Source of the DNA: Roseovarius halotolerans | GTDB taxonomy: Bacteria > Pseudomonadota > Alphaproteobacteria > Rhodobacterales > Rhodobacteraceae | Direction of reading: 5' to 3' | Length of the DNA: 64,000 bases | NCBI RefSeq assembly: GCF_900172255.1 | Contig: NZ_FWFU01000001.1 | Location: forward strand, 992,001-1,056,000 | Shown: in pieces, positions 63,221 through 64,000 of the stretch | How the letters are laid out: each line of letters starts with the position of its first letter | Numbering within the stretch: the stretch's first letter is position 1 | Program-made: the position numbers and the translations under genes | The notes under the pieces: model-generated | What the model saw: only the letters and a program-made list of their open reading frames with translations | Database searches by the model: none | Told to the model about the DNA's origin: nothing

Positions 63221-64000
63221 ATGCGCATTGCGAAGGATCTGGCCGAAGCGGTCGGGAATACGCCACTGATCCGGCTTCGCCGGGCCAGCGAGGAAACCGG
63301 CTGCGAGATCCTCGGCAAGGCCGAGTTCATGAATCCCGGCCAGTCGGTCAAGGATCGCGCTGCTCTGTTCATCATCCGCGATGCGGTGGCACGCGGCGAA
63401 CTGGCGCCCGGCGGCACCATCGTCGAGGGCACGGCCGGGAATACCGGGATCGGGCTGGCGCTGGTGGGCGCGTCGCTGGGGTTCAAGACGGTGATCGTGA
63501 TTCCCGAGACGCAGAGCCAGGAAAAGAAGGATATGCTGCGCCTTGCAGGGGCCGATCTGGTGCAGGTCCCTGCCGCGCCCTATTCAAATCCGAACAATTT
63601 TGTTCGATATTCTGAGAGGTTAGCCAAGGAACTTGCGAAAACCGAACCAAATGGCGTGATCTGGGCCAATCAGTTCGACAACGTCGCGAACCGGCAGGCG
63701 CATGTGGAAACGACCGGCCCCGAAATCTGGGAGCAGACCGGCGGCAAGGTCGACGGGTTCTGCTGCGCGGTCGGGTCGGGCGGCACGCTGGCCGGTGTTG
63801 CCGCGGCCCTGCAGCCCAAGGGCGTGAAGGTAGCCATTGCCGACCCGATGGGCGCGAAGCTCTATTCCTATTACAAGACCGGCGAATTGGAGGGCGATGG
63901 CAGTTCCATCGCCGAAGGGATCGGGCAGGTGCGCATCACCCGCAACCTCGAAGGATTCACCCCCGATTTCGCCTATCAGGTGCCCGACGAAGAAGGGCTG
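63221..64000 (+). CDS. cysK: Cysteine synthase A (5' part, runs off window)
   Basis: The first 260 codons of O-acetylserine sulfhydrylase. PLP-Lys is in PGQSVKDRAA, the substrate loop is TAGNTGIGL, and GSGGTLAGV binds the PLP phosphate. AGAGGAG precedes the ATG. The trgAB-cysK order is that of the R. sphaeroides tellurite-resistance region, where cysK contributes to resistance. Confidence 0.96.
   Translation, partial: MRIAKDLAEAVGNTPLIRLRRASEETGCEILGKAEFMNPGQSVKDRAALFIIRDAVARGELAPGGTIVEGTAGNTGIGLALVGASLGFKTVIVIPETQSQEKKDMLRLAGADLVQVPAAPYSNPNNFVRYSERLAKELAKTEPNGVIWANQFDNVANRQAHVETTGPEIWEQTGGKVDGFCCAVGSGGTLAGVAAALQPKGVKVAIADPMGAKLYSYYKTGELEGDGSSIAEGIGQVRITRNLEGFTPDFAYQVPDEEGL

Overview
The window is a contiguous piece of a high-GC alphaproteobacterial chromosome, most likely a Roseobacter-group member of the Rhodobacteraceae. 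The evidence is: a 5-aminolevulinate synthase (HemA, C4 pathway) with an FnrL-type box upstream; a circularly permuted two-piece tmRNA with the tag ANDNRAPVAVAA; a trgA-trgB-cysK tellurite-resistance locus and a photolyase-CFA synthase pair behind a perfect RpoE/ChrR-type promoter, both arranged as in Rhodobacter sphaeroides; and family-restricted small proteins (DUF4167, DUF4169, DUF1499). No phage, insertion sequence, CRISPR array or rRNA operon was seen. Almost all of the window is densely packed core genome.

Layout. 1-2900: the 3' part of lon, an HU-like protein and four tRNAs (Val-CAC, Val-UAC, and two identical Asp-GUC). 2900-12900: a haloacetate dehalogenase-like hydrolase and an M20 peptidase, then hemA, a RodZ-like protein, ispG, two small envelope proteins, prfA-prmC and a DUF4167 protein. 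12979-20518 (minus strand): an outer-membrane biogenesis operon lptF-lptG-lptD-surA-pdxA-rsmA in which most junctions are ATGA overlaps. 20679-26456: pepA, holC, a retropepsin-like protease, marC, an ABC-F ATPase and ndk. 27000-34200: an accessory nitrogen module made of an XRE-cupin regulator, a frameshifted peroxiredoxin, an orphan response regulator, glxB-glxC-glxD and a type III glutamine synthetase. 34420-45735: envelope genes (a repeat-rich peptidoglycan-binding protein, a tandem pair of DsbA/ScsC-like thioredoxin-fold proteins, a BepA-like M48 protease, amiC, a class A PBP) and prfB. 45800-53100: an amidase, membrane and methyltransferase genes, fumC, a SspB-like ClpXP adaptor, chrA and tmRNA. 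53148-55454: a DUF4394 protein divergent from an ECF sigma/RskA-type anti-sigma pair. 55758-64000: a BCCT transporter, a cysteine-desulfurase-like PLP enzyme, photolyase, CFA synthase, trgA, trgB and the 5' part of cysK.

Most noteworthy signals. (i) Mirror-image promoters TGCATCC-N14-CGTGTCT lie between the ECF sigma gene and the DUF4394 gene, and look like the sigma factor's own recognition sequence. (ii) An exact TGATCC-N18-TAAG promoter in front of phr overlaps the stop codon of the upstream gene. (iii) Three TGTACRA elements spaced 31-32 bp apart lie upstream of the XRE-cupin regulator. (iv) A 1-Cys peroxiredoxin is split by a frameshift in a GC-dinucleotide run. (v) A dispersed 22-bp element follows plus-strand genes at five places, three of them directly behind GC-rich hairpins. 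(vi) A tandem duplication of an ScsC-like oxidoreductase has left one copy without the DsbA helical insertion. (vii) A caspase-fold-like/peptidoglycan-binding protein carries four copies of a roughly 38-residue repeat.
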